Assembly: GCA_965221725.1 (NCBI GenBank)
Contig: OZ244909.1
Span: forward strand, 3,782,001-3,846,000
DNA from: HK1 sp965221725
Lineage (GTDB): Bacteria > Pseudomonadota > Gammaproteobacteria > HK1
DNA: 64,000 nt
Direction: 5' to 3'
A program made the translations under genes and the position numbers. The stretch's first letter is position 1; each line of letters starts with the position of its first letter. Below the pieces are notes generated by a model. That model was not told the DNA's origin, searched no databases, and saw only the letters and a list, made by a program, of their open reading frames with translations. Shown in pieces: positions 63,768 to 64,000 of the stretch.

Positions 63768-64000
63768 CTACTCCAGTCCCGGCCCGATCCGGGGCGCGAA
63801 CGGCATGCGGTCGAGGATGTCTCGCCGCCGGTCCACGCCGGGCGAGACTTCCACCAGATCCAGGCCCTCCGTCCCGAGGCGGAACACCGCGCGCTCGGTC
63901 ACGTAGAGCACCTCCTGCCCGTTGGCGCGGGCCTGGCTTCCGCTGAAGGTCACGTGCCGGACCCTTTCGACCAGTTTGGGAATGGCGCCGTGGCGTTCGA
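63768..64000 (-). CDS. Acyl-CoA:acetate/3-ketoacid CoA-transferase, C-terminal part
   Basis: The frame is open to the window end and closes at TAG 63768-63770. The visible end, KLVERVRHVTFSGSQARANG then VLYVTERAVFRLGTEGLDLV and VSPGVDRRRDILDRMPF, is characteristic of the fused alpha/beta CoA-transferases related to propionate or acetoacetate CoA-transferase. The active-site Glu lies outside the window. Such enzymes move CoA between short-chain acids. The acyl specificity is unknown. Confidence 0.8.
   Translation of the reverse strand, partial: ERHGAIPKLVERVRHVTFSGSQARANGQEVLYVTERAVFRLGTEGLDLVEVSPGVDRRRDILDRMPFAPRIGPGLE

Overview
The window is GC-rich, dense with protein-coding genes and uses many GTG and TTG starts. 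With ugp-, phn- and aep-type binding-protein transporters, an MttB-family methyltransferase, UbiX and a CCA-encoding tRNA-Leu, it looks like a heterotrophic proteobacterium, probably alpha or gamma, adapted to scavenging phosphorus and organic solutes. The lineage is an inference. There is no rRNA, no CRISPR array and no obvious origin.

Layout. 1-14 kb is a mixed accessory region: a VapC toxin tail, a large FAD/Fe-S dehydrogenase, an AlbA/HATPase plus dual-OB gene pair, an MttB-like methyltransferase, and the wreck of a type I restriction-modification locus (hsdM, hsdS and hsdR all truncated) that still carries an intact AbiE toxin-antitoxin pair. 14-26 kb is a glycerol-3-phosphate operon (ugpB, ugpA, ugpE, ugpC, ugpQ on the minus strand, with a divergent DeoR-type regulator). 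Its ugpE gene is cut in two by about 4.5 kb of foreign DNA. That insert carries an IS1595-type transposase, a DNA methyltransferase-HNH gene, an HTH protein, and an IS630 copy nested precisely inside the methyltransferase-HNH gene.

26-35 kb holds two tandem sugar-type ABC transporters. The first is damaged by a deletion that joins an ATPase fragment to a binding-protein fragment. A short MetE-like methyltransferase follows. 35-53 kb is a phosphonate island on the minus strand: a 2-aminoethylphosphonate-type importer (AepXVW-like), two complete phnDCEE-type importers, a phosphonate-associated alcohol dehydrogenase, a SulP-STAS-cNMP transporter and phosphonoacetate hydrolase PhnA. Together these would import phosphonates and cleave phosphonoacetate to acetate and phosphate. 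The transaminase and aldehyde dehydrogenase that would link aminoethylphosphonate to phosphonoacetate are not in the window.

53-64 kb contains small nucleotidyltransferase and TOPRIM-type genes piled against a tRNA-Leu gene, then ubiX, then a third sugar ABC operon (binding protein, two permeases, ATPase). An AAA ATPase plus DUF4435 pair resembling the PARIS anti-phage system sits between the binding-protein gene and its permeases. The window ends inside an acyl-CoA transferase gene.

The recurring theme is decay and insertion within otherwise recognisable operons: split ugpE, truncated RM genes, an ATPase/binding-protein fusion, a nonsense codon in phnD, a 29-base G tract, and in-frame low-complexity insertions in several proteins.
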